Positions 17,106-26,471 are shown, numbered from the stretch's first letter. The stretch: 64,000 nt of DNA from Actinomyces sp. ZJ308 (GCF_011752065.1 NZ_JAAIJY010000001.1:124001-188000), one strand, 5' to 3'. Numbers and translations are program-made. Notes: a model not told the origin generated them from the letters alone.

Positions 17106-18214
17106 GTGAGGCCGCAGCACCGGTGGCCACCACGCAGCCGGCCGCGCCCGGAAAGAGGAAGAGACCCAGGATCTTCTACCTGGACCTCATTCGGGCGCTG
17201 GCCACTGTGCTCATCGTGCTGACCCACTTCAACTTCCACCTCCGTGACCATGGGGGCGGGTACGTTCTGACATTCCAGCCCTTCGGTATCTATGTGGGTG
17301 CCCTGGGCGTCTCGCTCTTCCTCATCATCTCCGGCGCGGCCCTGACCCTCACCTACCGGCGGCCGATCAACCTCAAGCGCTTCTACTGGAAGCGCTTTCT
17401 CAACATCTACCCGATGTTCTGGACCGCCTGGGTCCTGGGAACGCTCTACTACGTCCTCATCTACAACGGACGGCCGCCCAACGCCGCCCCGGCGCGATCC
17501 TTCATCTTCACTCTGCTGGGGGTCGACGGGCTCGTCTCCAGCTTCGGCGTCACCACGATGTACCTGCTGGGCGAGTGGTTCCTCGGCTTCATCCTCCTGT
17601 ACTACGTCGTCTTCCCGCTCCTGCTGTGGGCCATCGACCGCTTCCCGGTCATCACCGGTCTCGTGCTCCTGGCGGCCTACGTCGCGACCGTGGTCATCAT
17701 GCCGCGCTACTTCCCGGGCTACCCCTCGGCCATGATCCTCACCACCAGGCTCCCCGAGCTGGCCTTCGGCAGCTACTTCGTCCTCTACGTGCGTCGGACT
17801 CACTGGGCCACAGTCATTCCCGCGGCGGCGGTCCTGGCCGTCTCAGCCCTGTTCCCCGAGCAGATCCCCGAGGACGTGGGTACCACGATCGTGGGGATCT
17901 CGGCCTTCCTCATCCTCGTGGTCGTCGGCCGCTACGTGGCGATCCAGCCGGTGCGGGCCTTCGTCAGCCTCATCGCGAAGTACTCCTACCCGATCTTCCT
18001 CGTCCACCACGTGGTGATCTGGCAGGTGATTCAGCGAATCGACGTCTACGGGTTCTTCCCGATCCAGCGCTACATGCTGTTGGCCGCCGAGTGCGTCATT
18101 ATCCTCGCCCTGTCCGTGGGGCTGGTGAAGGTCTCCGATATCGTCGTCGACTTCTTCACCAAGGCCTTCAAGGGGATGAGCTGGCGACCCGAGGTCTCCG
18201 AGGCCGAGCGCTGA
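17102..18214 (+). CDS. Acyltransferase family 3 membrane protein
   Basis: A 370-residue integral membrane O-acyltransferase (acyltransferase 3/OafA fold), with about ten helices. The N-terminal signature is YLDLIRALATVLIVLTHFNFH, where the Arg and the His are the conserved catalytic-region residues of the family; VSLFLIISGAALTLTYRRP and FLVHHVVIW are also typical. It would transfer an acetyl or related group from the cytoplasm to an exported glycan. Translationally coupled to rgpF by a 4-base overlap. A short basic tail ends the protein. Confidence 0.88.
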   Translation: MSEAAAPVATTQPAAPGKRKRPRIFYLDLIRALATVLIVLTHFNFHLRDHGGGYVLTFQPFGIYVGALGVSLFLIISGAALTLTYRRPINLKRFYWKRFLNIYPMFWTAWVLGTLYYVLIYNGRPPNAAPARSFIFTLLGVDGLVSSFGVTTMYLLGEWFLGFILLYYVVFPLLLWAIDRFPVITGLVLLAAYVATVVIMPRYFPGYPSAMILTTRLPELAFGSYFVLYVRRTHWATVIPAAAVLAVSALFPEQIPEDVGTTIVGISAFLILVVVGRYVAIQPVRAFVSLIAKYSYPIFLVHHVVIWQVIQRIDVYGFFPIQRYMLLAAECVIILALSVGLVKVSDIVVDFFTKAFKGMSWRPEVSEAER

Positions 18215-18384
18215 GATCTCCTTCCTGATCACCGATAGTGGCGTGCGACCCGCCGGCGTGTCGAAGGCAACGGCATCTGCCGACACCATCGGCTCCGGCA
18301 GCGCTGAGAATAGTGATGAGGTCATTGCGTGACGTGTGCGAGCACGTCCCGTCGACCCGACTCGACTAACCAAGGGAGACCCTC

Positions 18385-19503
18385 GTGACCCGTACCTGCC
18401 TCGTGACAGGTGGTGCCGGATTCATCGGCTGCGCGATCTCGCATGACCTGGCCGACGCCTTCGATCGCGTCGTGGCCCTGGACAACATGCACCCGCAGAT
18501 CCACCCGTCCCAGGAGCGCCCCGCCGAGCTCGACGATCGTGTGGAGCTCCGCCGCCTGGACGTCGCCGTCGCCGACGACTGGGACTCCCTTCTGAACGAT
18601 ACGGCCCCGGACGCCATCGTCCACCTGGCCGCGGAGACCGGGACCGGCCAGTCCCTCACCGAGGCCTGCCGCCACGCGAGCGTCAACGTCGTCGGCACCA
18701 CCCAGATGCTCGACGCACTCGTGCGCCACGAGATGCGCCCGGAGAAGATCGTCCTGGCCTCCTCCCGAGCCGTCTACGGGGAGGGGCGGTGGACCGACGC
18801 CGAGGGACGCCCCTCCTATCCCGGCCAGCGCACCCACGCGATGCTCGAGGCCGGGCAGTGGGACTTCGCGGGACTGACCCCCTCGGTCCAGTCCTCCACC
18901 ACCGTCAAGGCCTCCCCGGCCAACGTCTACGCCGCCACCAAGTTCTGCCAGGAGAACCTCGTGACCTCATGGTGCGGCTCCTTCGGCGTGACTCCGGTGC
19001 TCTACCGGCTCCAGAACGTCTACGGCCCCGGCCAGTCCCTCATCAACCCCTACACCGGCATCGTCTCCCTCTTCGCCCGCCTGGCCAGGGCCGGCCGGTC
19101 CATCCCGGTCTACGAGGACGGCCGGATCGTGCGGGACTTCGTCTTCATCGACGACGTCGCATCCGCCATCGTGGCCGGTGTCCTGCGCTCACCGGCCGCT
19201 GTCGAGCCCTACGACATCGGCCTGGGGGAGCGCACCACCATCATGCAGGTGGCTCAGGCCATCGCCGATCGCTACGGGGCGCCCGCCCCGCACGTGACCG
19301 GCCAGTTCCGCGACGGCGACGTGCGCGCCGCCTGGGCCGATACCGCCCGCGCCCGCCAGGCGCTGGGCTGGGAGCCCAGGGTGGGGGTCACCGAGGGCAT
19401 CAACCGGTTGTGCGACTGGATCGATGCCCAGGCTGACGCCTCCGCGGACGCGCCGGCCGATACGTTCCCTGCGGCATCCACCGACGCCGCGACGGAGGTG
19501 TGA
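18385..19503 (+). CDS. NAD-dependent epimerase/dehydratase, possibly dTDP-L-rhamnose 4-epimerase type
   Basis: A 372-residue extended short-chain dehydrogenase: NAD site [37 protein letters not shown], catalytic YxxxK in VYAATKFCQENLV, and LQNVYGPGQSL with RIVRDFVFIDDVA. The SSRAVYGEG and long middle region resemble WbiB-like enzymes proposed to epimerise dTDP-L-rhamnose at C4 to 6-deoxy-L-talose; that assignment is tentative. GTG start with AAGGGAGA upstream. The C-terminal 30 residues are Ala/Asp-rich and probably disordered. The wzm start follows four bases after its stop, so it belongs to the export operon. Confidence 0.78.
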   Translation: MTRTCLVTGGAGFIGCAISHDLADAFDRVVALDNMHPQIHPSQERPAELDDRVELRRLDVAVADDWDSLLNDTAPDAIVHLAAETGTGQSLTEACRHASVNVVGTTQMLDALVRHEMRPEKIVLASSRAVYGEGRWTDAEGRPSYPGQRTHAMLEAGQWDFAGLTPSVQSSTTVKASPANVYAATKFCQENLVTSWCGSFGVTPVLYRLQNVYGPGQSLINPYTGIVSLFARLARAGRSIPVYEDGRIVRDFVFIDDVASAIVAGVLRSPAAVEPYDIGLGERTTIMQVAQAIADRYGAPAPHVTGQFRDGDVRAAWADTARARQALGWEPRVGVTEGINRLCDWIDAQADASADAPADTFPAASTDAATEV

Positions 19504-19507
19504 ACCC

Positions 19508-20374
19508 ATGAAACTCTCTCAGCTTCTCCGCTCGGAGGACGCCCGACAGACGCTGGACCTCACTCTGCGCCTGACCCAGCGCTCGGTCTCCTCCGAGTTC
19601 AAGGGCACGACGCTGGGACGCCTGTGGTCCTTCATCAACCCCTTGGCCACGATCGCCATCTTCGCCCTCATCTTCGGCGTCGTCTTCCGCGGCGGTGTGG
19701 AGCCGGGACACAATTCCGGGATCGACTCCTTCGCGCTGTGGATCGGCATCGGCGTGCTCAGCTGGACCTTCTTCTCCAGCGGCATCATGTCCTCCATGAA
19801 CGCCCTCGTGGCCAACTCGGGCCTGCTCACGAAGGTCTACTTCCCCCGTCAGGTCCTCATCTACTCGGCGGTCCTGTCCCTGGCCGTGGACTTCGCCTTC
19901 GAGCTGCTCGTGCTCATCATCATCGCCATGATCATGGGAGGCCCCGGAGTCCTTCTCATGATTCCGGCGCTGCTCGTCGTCACCCTGCTGGCCGGCATGT
20001 TCGCCGTCGGGCTGGGGCTCATCCTGTCCATCGCCACCGTCTACTTCCGGGACCTGGGCCACCTGTGGCAGATCTTCAACCAGATCTGGATGTACGCCTC
20101 CGGCGTCGTCTTCCCCCTGACCATGCTCGACGGCGTCCAGAACCGCCTCTTCGACGCCGGTTGGCAGATCAACGGGGCGCCGATCCCCATCACGACGATT
20201 GCCCGGCTCAACCCCGCCGAGACCTACCTCGAGGCCTTTCGATCCTGCCTGTACGACTTCGCCCTGCCCTCCCTGCCCGTCTCTCTGGCCTGTCTCGGCT
20301 GGGCGGTCGTCATGCTGACGCTGGGCATGGTCTTCTTCCGCCGGCACTCGGCGAGCATCGTTGAGGAGCTCTGA
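19508..20374 (+). CDS. wzm: ABC polysaccharide exporter, permease
   Basis: A 288-residue ABC-2 type membrane subunit. Six or so helices with the TagG/Wzm plan: an N-terminal cytoplasmic segment ending LTQRSVSSEFKGTTLGRLW, first helix PLATIAIFALIFGVVF, LWIGIGVLSWTFFSSGI and IATVYFRDLGHLWQI. With the next gene product it would export a finished lipid-linked polysaccharide across the membrane. The ATG at 19508 is chosen for the GGAGGTG ahead of it and because translation from 19424 would add a 28-residue basic, unlikely tail. Confidence 0.9.
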   Translation: MKLSQLLRSEDARQTLDLTLRLTQRSVSSEFKGTTLGRLWSFINPLATIAIFALIFGVVFRGGVEPGHNSGIDSFALWIGIGVLSWTFFSSGIMSSMNALVANSGLLTKVYFPRQVLIYSAVLSLAVDFAFELLVLIIIAMIMGGPGVLLMIPALLVVTLLAGMFAVGLGLILSIATVYFRDLGHLWQIFNQIWMYASGVVFPLTMLDGVQNRLFDAGWQINGAPIPITTIARLNPAETYLEAFRSCLYDFALPSLPVSLACLGWAVVMLTLGMVFFRRHSASIVEEL

Positions 20375-20382
20375 AACCTAAG

Positions 20383-21681
20383 ATGACCGCATCCACCGGA
20401 TCCTCCGCATCATCACTCACGTCGTCGGCGCAGGTCGCCGCAGCGTCCTCGAGCGCACCGGCCGTGCGCATCGAGGACGTCTCCAAGCGCTTCCGCATCT
20501 ACCACCACCGCAACCAGTCCCTCAAGGGCGCCATTCTGCAGCGCAGCCGCGGCGTCTACGAGGACTTCTGGGCGCTGAAGGACATCACCTTCGACATCCC
20601 CGAGGGCAGGACCTTCGGACTCATGGGGCACAACGGCTCGGGCAAGTCCACCCTGCTCAAGTGCATCGCCAAGATCCTGGCCCCCAACTCCGGCTCCATC
20701 ACCGCCCGAGGGCGCATGGCCGCCATGCTGGAGGTCGGCTCCGGCTTCCACCCCGAGCTCTCCGGACGCGAGAACATCTTCCTCAACGGCGCCATCCTGG
20801 GGATGAGCCGCAAGGAGATCGAGGCCAAGTTCGACGACATCGTCGACTTCTCCGGAGTCGGTGAGTTCATCGACCAGCCGGTGAAGAACTACTCCTCGGG
20901 CATGTACGTGCGCCTGGGATTCTCCGTGTCCATCCACGTCGAGCCCGAGATCCTCCTGGTCGACGAGGTCCTGGCCGTGGGCGACATGGAGTTCCAGGAG
21001 CGGTGCATGGACAAGTTCGCCGAGTTCCGCGAGGACGGCCGCACCGTCGTCGTCGTCTCCCACGGGCTGGAGCAGATGCGCACCTTCTGCGACGAGGTCG
21101 CCTGGCTCGACCACGGCCGCCTCAAGGAGGTCGGACCGGCCCCCGAGGTCATCGACAAGTACTCCGACCTCACCCACGGGGCCAAGAAGGTCAAGGACGG
21201 CATCGGCACCCGCTTCGGCAGCGGCGAGGCCCAGATCAGCCGCATTGAGCTGCTCGACCGCACGGGCAGGTCGGTCAGCTCCATGCGCACCGGGGACGAG
21301 GCCACCATCCGCCTGCACTACCGCTGCGAGGAGACGATCGAGAAGCCCGTCTTCGGCTGCTCCATCGACACCCGTGAGGGCTTCTTCGCCTGGGGCCTGC
21401 ACGGCCTCGACGACGGTTTCCAGCCCGAGAGGATCGAGCCGGGCGAAGGCACCGTGGACATCACCATCCCCGCGATGATGCTGCGTCCCGGCGCCTACCT
21501 CATCTCCGGGTCCATCCAGCCCTGGCAGCTCTCCAGCGTCATCGACGCCTACCAGAAGGCCACCGCCTTCGACATCACCCCGGGACCGCGTATGGAGTCC
21601 GGAGGCCTGGTGGCCCTGGGCGCCCACTACGAGCGGATCACTCCGCCACGTCCCATGGTCGAGGTCGCCAGGACGGACTGA
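20383..21681 (+). CDS. wzt: ABC polysaccharide exporter, ATPase with C-terminal glycan-binding-type domain
   Basis: A 432-residue ATPase partner of the permease. After a 25-residue Ser/Ala-rich leader comes the ATPase: Walker A GHNGSGKST near residue 84, signature YSSGMYVRLGF, Walker B ILLVDEVLAVGD and the switch His in VVVSHGLEQM. AMLEVGSGFHPELSGREN is typical of Wzt/TagH. From about residue 255 to the end is a beta-rich extension of the Wzt C-terminal type, which in O-antigen exporters reads the terminal cap of the glycan. The presence of this domain suggests that chain ends here carry a recognised modification. Confidence 0.9.
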   Translation: MTASTGSSASSLTSSAQVAAASSSAPAVRIEDVSKRFRIYHHRNQSLKGAILQRSRGVYEDFWALKDITFDIPEGRTFGLMGHNGSGKSTLLKCIAKILAPNSGSITARGRMAAMLEVGSGFHPELSGRENIFLNGAILGMSRKEIEAKFDDIVDFSGVGEFIDQPVKNYSSGMYVRLGFSVSIHVEPEILLVDEVLAVGDMEFQERCMDKFAEFREDGRTVVVVSHGLEQMRTFCDEVAWLDHGRLKEVGPAPEVIDKYSDLTHGAKKVKDGIGTRFGSGEAQISRIELLDRTGRSVSSMRTGDEATIRLHYRCEETIEKPVFGCSIDTREGFFAWGLHGLDDGFQPERIEPGEGTVDITIPAMMLRPGAYLISGSIQPWQLSSVIDAYQKATAFDITPGPRMESGGLVALGAHYERITPPRPMVEVARTD

Positions 21682-21686
21682 GGGCC

Positions 21687-21717
21687 CGGCGGGGCGGGCT
21701 GCTGCTCAGCCCCGCCG
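21687..21717. terminator. Bidirectional terminator between wzt and the facing GT2 gene
   Basis: Arms CGGCGGGGC and GCCCCGCCG are a perfect 9-bp inverted repeat around a 13-bp loop, overlapping the stop codon of the minus-strand gene. An alternative inner hairpin (GGGCTG/CAGCCC) is also possible. Confidence 0.6.
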
Positions 21718-22815
21718 TATCCTCTTGACCCCCTGCGCCACGGTGCGGAAGAAGGGCTTGACCGTGGCCTCGAGGTGGTCGATCTTCGCCTTGGTCTCAT
21801 GGGCCTGGAGCAGGATGTGACGGATCGACTCGTGCAGGTCGCCGATGGTGAAGCGCAGGGAGTGCACGGCGTCATTGAGCTGCGCGACGGACTGGGTCAG
21901 GTACGCGTTCTGATGGTCCAGCTTCTCCTCGTGCTGGCGCAGGCGCTCCTCGAGCCGGTGGAAGTACTCCGCCGAGACCAGCATGACGCCCAGGTTCTCG
22001 GGCTCGGCCGGTCCACTCTGCGAGGAGGAGTCCTCGGCTCCGGCACCCTCCAGGGACAGCCGGGCGTAGCGGTCCCGGATGGCGAGGTTGTCGGTGCGGT
22101 GGTTGACGGCATCGACGACGACGGAGTTGCCCACCGACTCGTCGGTGGAGTCGCGGTGGTGCCAGTGCGCCAACGGCTCGCCGTCGATGAAGCCGACCGG
22201 GGAGGTCGCCAGCAGGCGCAGGTTGAAGTCCCAGTCGGCCTGGGTCAGCAGGTTACCGTCCCAGTGGCCGATACGGTCCGCCACCTCACGGCGAATGAGC
22301 TGGGAGATCGGCGGCACGTAGTTGGCCACCATCGTGTCGATGAGGGTCCAGCTCTCCTTGTCCGGTGCCAGCACCCCCCGGTTGATCTCGGTGAGTCCCT
22401 CCTCGGTGACGGTCTCGGCGACCAGGTCGCAGCGCGTCGCCACGGCCCCGTGGCCGGGGTGCTCATCGAGGTGGGCCACGCAGGCCGCCAGGAAACCGGG
22501 CTCCCAGGAGTCGTCGTCGTCGTGGATGGCGAAGAACTCGCAGGCGGAGGCGGCCAGGCCGTCCTCCAGGGCGGCCTCACGACCGTGGGAGGCCTCGTTG
22601 GTGACGACCGTGGTGCGCTCCCGCAGCCACTCGGGCGCGCTCTCCAGCGCCTCGTCGACCGGCTCGCTCTCACCGGCGTCGTTGACGATGACCAGCTCGA
22701 GGTCCTGGAAGGACTGCGCCCCGACCGACTGGACCGCTCGATTGAGCATCAGGGGGCGGTTACGGGTACGGGTCACCACCGTGACTCGCGGGGCTCGTGC
22801 GGCTTGTCCAGCCAT
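21706..22815 (-). CDS. Family 2 glycosyltransferase with C-terminal coiled coil
   Basis: A 369-residue protein. The first 250 residues are a GT-A domain: VTVVTRTRNRPLMLNRAVQS, LELVIVNDAG, metal site AIHDDDDSWEPGFL and QADWDFNLRLL. From about residue 275 the sequence is a heptad-rich helix (EYFHRLEERLRQHEEKLD and on) likely to form a coiled coil for oligomerisation or membrane association. The donor and acceptor sugars are unknown. Shine-Dalgarno GAGGAGG lies about 10 bases before the ATG. It faces wzt and follows the GT2 at 22955 on the same strand after about 140 bp, in which no gene is seen. Confidence 0.85.
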   Translation of the reverse strand: MAGQAARAPRVTVVTRTRNRPLMLNRAVQSVGAQSFQDLELVIVNDAGESEPVDEALESAPEWLRERTTVVTNEASHGREAALEDGLAASACEFFAIHDDDDSWEPGFLAACVAHLDEHPGHGAVATRCDLVAETVTEEGLTEINRGVLAPDKESWTLIDTMVANYVPPISQLIRREVADRIGHWDGNLLTQADWDFNLRLLATSPVGFIDGEPLAHWHHRDSTDESVGNSVVVDAVNHRTDNLAIRDRYARLSLEGAGAEDSSSQSGPAEPENLGVMLVSAEYFHRLEERLRQHEEKLDHQNAYLTQSVAQLNDAVHSLRFTIGDLHESIRHILLQAHETKAKIDHLEATVKPFFRTVAQGVKRIRRG

Positions 22816-22954
22816 CTTCGGGGGTCCTCCTCGATCCGGTCATAGGCACATGACGTGTCTCATGACGCCGCCGAACGGCTCGGGGCCTTCCGGCTACGTC
22901 TCAGTTCCGTAACTCTAGCGGGTGGGGCGCGATCGGCGCAGTCGAGCGCCGCAA

Positions 22955-24034
22955 TCAGCGGCGTCTCAGTGACTCCCGACGCCTTGATGAGGCGCCCGAG
23001 CGACGACGCAGCTCGCGTGGCAGGCCGGCGAGCGCCTGAACGAGCCCCGTCATCACCGGGCCGCGTCGTGGACCGCGCACACCTCGCACCAGCGTGCGGG
23101 CCAGTGCCTGCACCACCACCCGGGCCGGGCCGTGGGCGGCGGAAACCAGGATGCGGTTGCGGGCGTTGACCCGGATGAACATCGGTGAGTCGGTGCCCGA
23201 GGACGAGGCGTGCTCGTGGCGCACCACCGCATCACGCACGTAGACGACCCTCCAGCCGTGCTCGTGCAGGCGCCAGGAGAGGTCGGTGTCCTCGTAGTAC
23301 ATGAACAGGTCCTCACGGAACCCGCCCAGGGCCTGCCACGCCTCGCGCCGGATCGCGCAGGCGCCCCCGCACAGGCCGAAGACCGGGCTGGGGGAGTGCT
23401 CCTGATCGGCGGGCACCAGCCAGTCGCGGTCGTAGCCGTTGCCGGAGGCGTCCACGAGGTTGCCCGTGGAGTTGACCAGAACCTCGCCCTCGCCGCGGGC
23501 GGCCTCCTCGTCACTGACGCGCGTCCACCTGCCGGTGCGCGGTGAGACCAGCGCGTCCTCACCCGGACCGGCCGGCCTCCAACGTCCGGCCAGCAGGATG
23601 CGCGCCGTCGCCGCGGCCGGTGCCGAGCTCGACCTCGCCCGAGAAGAGGTCCGCCGGTCGGGCTCCTCCTCGGGCTCGTCCAGTGCTGTCGGTGCCGTCG
23701 GCGGATCGCTCAGCGGCCCCAGGATCGCCTCGAGGAAGCCGGGCTCGGCCACCGCGTCATTGTTGAGCAGGACGAGGACGTCCTCGTCCATGCCCCGGGC
23801 CCCGAGGTTGACCCCCGCGCCGAAGCCCAGGTTCTCGCTCGACTCGACCACCGTCAGGCCCTCCCGGCTCAGGCGCTCGACCGATCCGTCCATAGAGGCG
23901 TTGTCCACGACGACGAGCGCGTCACCGCTCCCCAGCTGCTCGGAGATCGAGCGCGCCGCCCGGATCGTCAGCTCGGGCCGGCGCCAGTTGACGATGACGA
24001 CGCGGGCCGAGGGGCGGCGCACGAGCTGCGTCAC
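22955..24034 (-). CDS. Family 2 glycosyltransferase, rhamnosyltransferase (WbbL) type
   Basis: A 359-residue GT-A enzyme. Seen: ARVVIVNWRRPELTIRAARS, ALVVVDNASMDGSVERL, SENLGFGAGVNLGARG, LVLLNNDAVAEPGF and, near the end, GGACAIRREAWQALGGF with FMYYEDTDLSWRLHEHGW. The LGFGxGxN and YYEDTDLSWR motifs are those of rhamnosyltransferases such as WbbL. A low-complexity Pro/Glu/Ser stretch (about residues 115-140) is inserted in the middle. With dTDP-rhamnose genes nearby, transfer of L-rhamnose is likely but unproven. Its start overlaps the stop of the GT4 gene (ATGA). Confidence 0.85.
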   Translation of the reverse strand: MTQLVRRPSARVVIVNWRRPELTIRAARSISEQLGSGDALVVVDNASMDGSVERLSREGLTVVESSENLGFGAGVNLGARGMDEDVLVLLNNDAVAEPGFLEAILGPLSDPPTAPTALDEPEEEPDRRTSSRARSSSAPAAATARILLAGRWRPAGPGEDALVSPRTGRWTRVSDEEAARGEGEVLVNSTGNLVDASGNGYDRDWLVPADQEHSPSPVFGLCGGACAIRREAWQALGGFREDLFMYYEDTDLSWRLHEHGWRVVYVRDAVVRHEHASSSGTDSPMFIRVNARNRILVSAAHGPARVVVQALARTLVRGVRGPRRGPVMTGLVQALAGLPRELRRRSGASSRRRESLRRR

Positions 24035-25302
24035 ACCGCACCCCCGATGAGGGCGTGGTAGACCTCCGTGTGCGCGGCGGCGCAGGCCTCCCAGGTGAAG
24101 GTGCGGGCGCGCTCCCGGCCCGCCTGAGCCAGCTCGTCGTGAGCCGGGCCGATGGCCTCGGCGAGCCGGCTCGCGATCTCGCGCGGCGAGGCGGGGTCGG
24201 CCAGCAGACCGGCCTCCCCGGTGATCTCGGCCATGCTGGTTCCGGTGCTGGTGACCACGGGAGTCCCGTAGGCCATGGCCTCCAGGACCGGCAGACCGAA
24301 GCCCTCCCAGATGGAGGGGAAGGCGAAGGCCCGCGCGCCGCTGTAGGCGGCCGCCAGCTCGTCGTCGTCGAGCCTGCCGGTGACGTGGACCCGATCACCC
24401 AGGCGCGTCAGCAGATCGCGCTCGACGGCGTCGTCGCCCCACCCCGCCGGGCCGACCAGGACCAGGTCGAGGTCGCCGGCGTCGTCGTGCTCCTCGATGA
24501 GGAGCGCGAAGGCCCGCAGCAGGCCCAGCAGGTTCTTGCGGGGCTCGCGCGTGCCCGTCCACAGGATGTAGTCGCGCCCCAGACCACGCGTGGCGCGGAA
24601 GGTCTCGACCTGGCTGTCGGTGACGGTGCGGGTGCGCACACCGTGCGGGATGACGTAGAGGCGGGCGGCGTCGATTCCGGCCGCGATGCAGTCGTCGGCT
24701 GTGGCCTGTGAGGGGACGATGATGGCACTCGCCTCGGTGATGACGCGTTCCAGCGAGCGGTTGAAGTAGGCGTTGCCTCGGGGCGTGAAGTGCTCGGGGG
24801 CGCGCAGGAAGGCCAGATCGTGCACGGTGACGGCCAGTGGCAGCGCGGTGGTGGGCAGGGCCCAGGTGGTGGCGTGGATGAGCTGGGCTCCGGGCAGGAT
24901 GGACTCGGCCCGTGGCAGTCCCAGGCGGTTCCAGGACTCGTACAGGGCGGTGCGCGGCAGGTGGGAGTGGCGCATCGGCATGGGGGGCAGACCCACCTCC
25001 CGGGGGGAAGGGGCCGCCTGGTGACGGGCGGCGATGCCGGCCACTGGGACCTGCCGGGCGCGCAGTGCCCTGGTCAGCTCGACGATATAGGTGCCCGAGC
25101 CCCCCGGGACGGGCTGCCACAGCTGCTCGACCACCATGCCGACCCGCGGGCCGCGGGGGCGGCCGGGATGGCCGGGATGGCCGGGATGATCGGTGCGGGA
25201 GTCTGCGGGGTTCGAGTCCGGGCCGGAGCCGGGCCTGAGGCGGGAGGCGGGGGAGGGGTAGGGGGCCGGGGAGGGCGCCGGGCGGGAGTGGTCTGCGCTC
25301 AT
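24031..25302 (-). CDS. Family 4 glycosyltransferase
   Basis: A 423-residue GT-B enzyme. The first 50 residues are Pro/Ser/Gly-rich, with a run of GHP/GRP units, and the conserved part starts at VGMVVEQLWQPVPGGSGTY. FLRAPEHFTPRGNAYFN, IIVPSQATADDCI, ILWTGTREPRKNLLGLLRA and the EX7E donor site in EGFGLPVLEAMAYGTPVV follow, as in mannosyl and rhamnosyl GT4 enzymes. The ATG at 25302 has a -10-like TACTCT six bases upstream and no Shine-Dalgarno, so a leaderless start is likely; an ATG at 25137 is the alternative. Divergent from the next GT4 gene with only 47 bp between. Confidence 0.87.
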   Translation of the reverse strand: MSADHSRPAPSPAPYPSPASRLRPGSGPDSNPADSRTDHPGHPGHPGRPRGPRVGMVVEQLWQPVPGGSGTYIVELTRALRARQVPVAGIAARHQAAPSPREVGLPPMPMRHSHLPRTALYESWNRLGLPRAESILPGAQLIHATTWALPTTALPLAVTVHDLAFLRAPEHFTPRGNAYFNRSLERVITEASAIIVPSQATADDCIAAGIDAARLYVIPHGVRTRTVTDSQVETFRATRGLGRDYILWTGTREPRKNLLGLLRAFALLIEEHDDAGDLDLVLVGPAGWGDDAVERDLLTRLGDRVHVTGRLDDDELAAAYSGARAFAFPSIWEGFGLPVLEAMAYGTPVVTSTGTSMAEITGEAGLLADPASPREIASRLAEAIGPAHDELAQAGRERARTFTWEACAAAHTEVYHALIGGAV

Positions 25303-25308
25303 GGCCTC

Positions 25309-25314
25309 AGAGTA
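25309..25314 (-). promoter_or_regulatory. -10 element of a probable leaderless transcript (minus-strand GT4)
   Basis: TACTCT on the minus strand, six bases before the ATG at 25302. With the element at 25338-25343 it makes a tiny divergent promoter pair. Confidence 0.45.
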
Positions 25315-25337
25315 CGGGGTGACCGCGCGCGGCGCGG

Positions 25338-25343
25338 TAGCCT
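25338..25343 (+). promoter_or_regulatory. -10 element of a probable leaderless transcript (plus-strand GT4)
   Basis: TAGCCT ends six bases before the ATG at 25350; no Shine-Dalgarno is present. Confidence 0.45.
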
Positions 25344-25349
25344 GCCCCC

Positions 25350-26471
25350 ATGAAGGTTCTTCTTGATGCGACGGCGATCCCGGCTGATCTCGGAGGCGTG
25401 GGGCGCTATGTCGACGACCTCGTGCCCGAGCTCATCGCCTCCGGCGTCAACCTGGCCGTGGCCGTCCAGCAGCGGGACGTGGCGCACTTCTCCGCCAAGG
25501 TGCCCCGGGCCCACCTCTTCCCGGTCTCGGAGTCCATGGAGTCGCGCGGCGCCCGGATGGCCTGGGAGCAGACGGGACTACCCGCTCTCATCCACCGGAT
25601 CCGTCCCGACGTCCTGCATTCGCCCCACTACACCTTCCCGGTCCTGCACCAGGTGCCGGTGGCCGTCACCCTCCACGACGCCACGTTCTTCTCCCACCCG
25701 CAGGCGCACTCGCCCTTCAAGCAGAAGTTCTTCACCCGCGCCATTGGCCGGGCCGTGCGCGGGGCCGACGCGCTCATCGTGCCCTCCCTGGCCACCCGTG
25801 ACGAGACCGTCAAGTACGTCGGCGGTGACCCCGAGCGCTTCCACGTCGCCTACCACGGCGTGGACGCCACCGTGTTCCACCCGGTCGACGACGCCGAGCG
25901 GGCCCGCGTGGCCGCGTCCCTCGGTCTGGAGGGCAGGCGCTACATCGGCTTCCTGGGGACCCTGGAGCCCCGGAAGAACGTGCCCAACCTGGTTCGCGCC
26001 TGGGTGAGCGTCTTCCGCGACTCCGACGACGCCCCGGCCCTGGTGCTGGCCGGTGGACCCGGCTGGGACGCGGATATCGAGCCGGCCCTGGCCGAGGTGC
26101 CCCGGCACCTGACCGTCCTGCGGCCCGGCTACCTGCCGCTGGCGGACCTGCCCGGGTTCCTCTCGGGCTGCGAGATCCTGGCCTACCCCTCCATCGGTGA
26201 GGGCTTCGGCCTGCCGGTCCTGGAGGCCATGGCCTGTGGGGCGGCCGTGCTCACCACCCGCGAGCTGAGCCTGCCGGAGGTCGGAGGAGACGCCGTCGCC
26301 TACTGCGGGTCCGACGCCCAGGCCATCGCCCGGGCCCTACTGCTCCTGGACGCCGACCCCGAGCGACGCCGGGCACTGGGGGCCGCTGCCGCCGAACGGG
26401 CCGGAGAGTTCACCTGGAGGGCCTCTGCCCAGGCGCACATCGAGGCTTACCGCGCCGCCATGGCACGGTAG
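25350..26471 (+). CDS. Family 4 glycosyltransferase
   Basis: A 373-residue GT-B enzyme: KVLLDATAIPADLGGVGRYV at the start, then VAVTLHDATFFSHPQAHS, ALIVPSLATRDETVKYVGG, YIGFLGTLEPRKNVPNLVRA and EX7E in EGFGLPVLEAMACGAAVL. It resembles the divergent neighbour in plan and is probably an ancient paralog. These enzymes typically add mannose, rhamnose or glucose to a lipid-linked glycan on the cytoplasmic face; the sugar is not determinable. The start ATG seems leaderless. A short gap (about 140 bp) separates it from the membrane protein that follows. Confidence 0.88.
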   Translation: MKVLLDATAIPADLGGVGRYVDDLVPELIASGVNLAVAVQQRDVAHFSAKVPRAHLFPVSESMESRGARMAWEQTGLPALIHRIRPDVLHSPHYTFPVLHQVPVAVTLHDATFFSHPQAHSPFKQKFFTRAIGRAVRGADALIVPSLATRDETVKYVGGDPERFHVAYHGVDATVFHPVDDAERARVAASLGLEGRRYIGFLGTLEPRKNVPNLVRAWVSVFRDSDDAPALVLAGGPGWDADIEPALAEVPRHLTVLRPGYLPLADLPGFLSGCEILAYPSIGEGFGLPVLEAMACGAAVLTTRELSLPEVGGDAVAYCGSDAQAIARALLLLDADPERRRALGAAAAERAGEFTWRASAQAHIEAYRAAMAR

